A stretch of DNA of 5,586 nt, taken from positions 1 to 5,586 of the forward strand of contig WRDE01000158.1 of NCBI GenBank assembly GCA_009783605.1. The letters run 5' to 3'. The translations under genes were made by a program, and so were the position numbers. The notes under the pieces were generated by a model. The model made no database searches. It was given only the letters and a program-made list of their open reading frames with translations, and was not told the DNA's origin. Below, in pieces: positions 5,292 to 5,586 of this stretch (its first letter is position 1; each line of letters opens with the position of its first letter). The DNA comes from Oscillospiraceae bacterium (lineage in GTDB: Bacteria; Bacillota; Clostridia; Oscillospirales; Acutalibacteraceae).

Positions 5292-5586
5292 TCAAATTTC
5301 CGGAATCTCGATCTCGACTTCTTTTCCGATCGCCGCGCTTTTCACAATCCCGTCAATAATGGCCTGATTATATAAAATCTCGGACAGAGGCTCGAGCCCT
5401 TTTTCTTTGGCGACTGACGCGCGGGTTTTTCTTTTGGGTTTAAAGGGCCTGTAAATATCTTCGACCTCGACGAGCGTTTGCGCGGCGGCGAGAGCGGCGG
5501 CGATTTCGTCGGTCATTTTGCCCTGTTCTTCGATTGACGCGTACACTTCGTTTTTTCTGTTTTCAAGATTTCTGAGATAAGTCATC
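5292..5586 (-). pseudogene. Tex-like transcription accessory protein fragment with an unrelated C-terminus
   Basis: The frame enters from the right edge and ends at TGA 5294-5292. The first ~73 visible residues match the N-terminal part of Tex/YhgF: YLRNLENRKNEV, SIEEQGKMT, LVEVEDIYRPFKPKRKTRA and VAKEKGLEPLSEIL. Tex is an RNA/DNA-binding protein of roughly 700-780 residues with helical, YqgF-like, HhH and S1 domains. Here the match ends after GLEPLSEIL, and the frame closes with AIIDGIVKSAAIGKEVEIEI, with none of the later domains. That ending resembles the C-terminal helix and strand of Gfo/Idh/MocA oxidoreductases (typically IIDAIYxSAxTGKxVEI). The visible Met at 5585 is internal, since this motif lies well inside Tex. 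A deletion fusion, a decayed gene or an assembly join are all possible. The Tex assignment is firm; the origin of the tail is less so. Confidence 0.7.

Overview
The window looks like chromosomal DNA of a Gram-positive anaerobe of the class Clostridia, probably an Oscillospirales/Ruminococcaceae-type organism. The clues are moderately GC-rich coding DNA, strong AGGAGG-type ribosome binding sites, a secreted BspA-type leucine-rich-repeat protein carrying a dockerin-like module, and a short ProB without a PUA domain. The taxonomic call is inference; no rRNA or tRNA gene is present.

Layout. (1) Positions 1-180, minus strand: N-terminus of a TauE/SafE-type membrane transporter that runs off the left edge. 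Its start sits in an AT-rich near-repeat. (2) 181-357: a divergent intergenic region with a good extended -10 promoter for the plus-strand gene. (3) 358-2553, plus strand: a 731-residue secreted protein with a signal peptide, BspA-type LRRs, an internal degenerate dockerin-like duplication and an unrecognised C-terminal region of about 250 residues. (4) 2565-2595: a strong hairpin with a T-run between two convergent genes. (5) 5139 down to 2626, minus strand: a tightly packed cluster of three tandem paralogues (zinc ribbon, DUF2007-like domain, acidic linker, C-terminal membrane helix), followed after 15 bases by proB. Gaps of 24, 18 and 15 bases suggest one transcript. (6) 5140-5291: a regulatory intergenic region with a long hairpin and a small TTGAC/GTCAA palindrome. 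(7) 5292-5586, minus strand: a fragment of the transcription accessory protein Tex. It stops early, and its last ~23 residues look like the C-terminus of a Gfo/Idh/MocA oxidoreductase.

What stands out: the three-copy tail-anchored zinc-ribbon family apparently co-transcribed with glutamate 5-kinase; a 40-base nested palindrome inside the coding sequence of the middle copy; the dockerin-like module with nearly all usual calcium ligands replaced, placed mid-protein; and the apparent Tex-oxidoreductase fusion, which may be a rearrangement scar or an assembly join. I see no phage, transposase, CRISPR or RNA gene.
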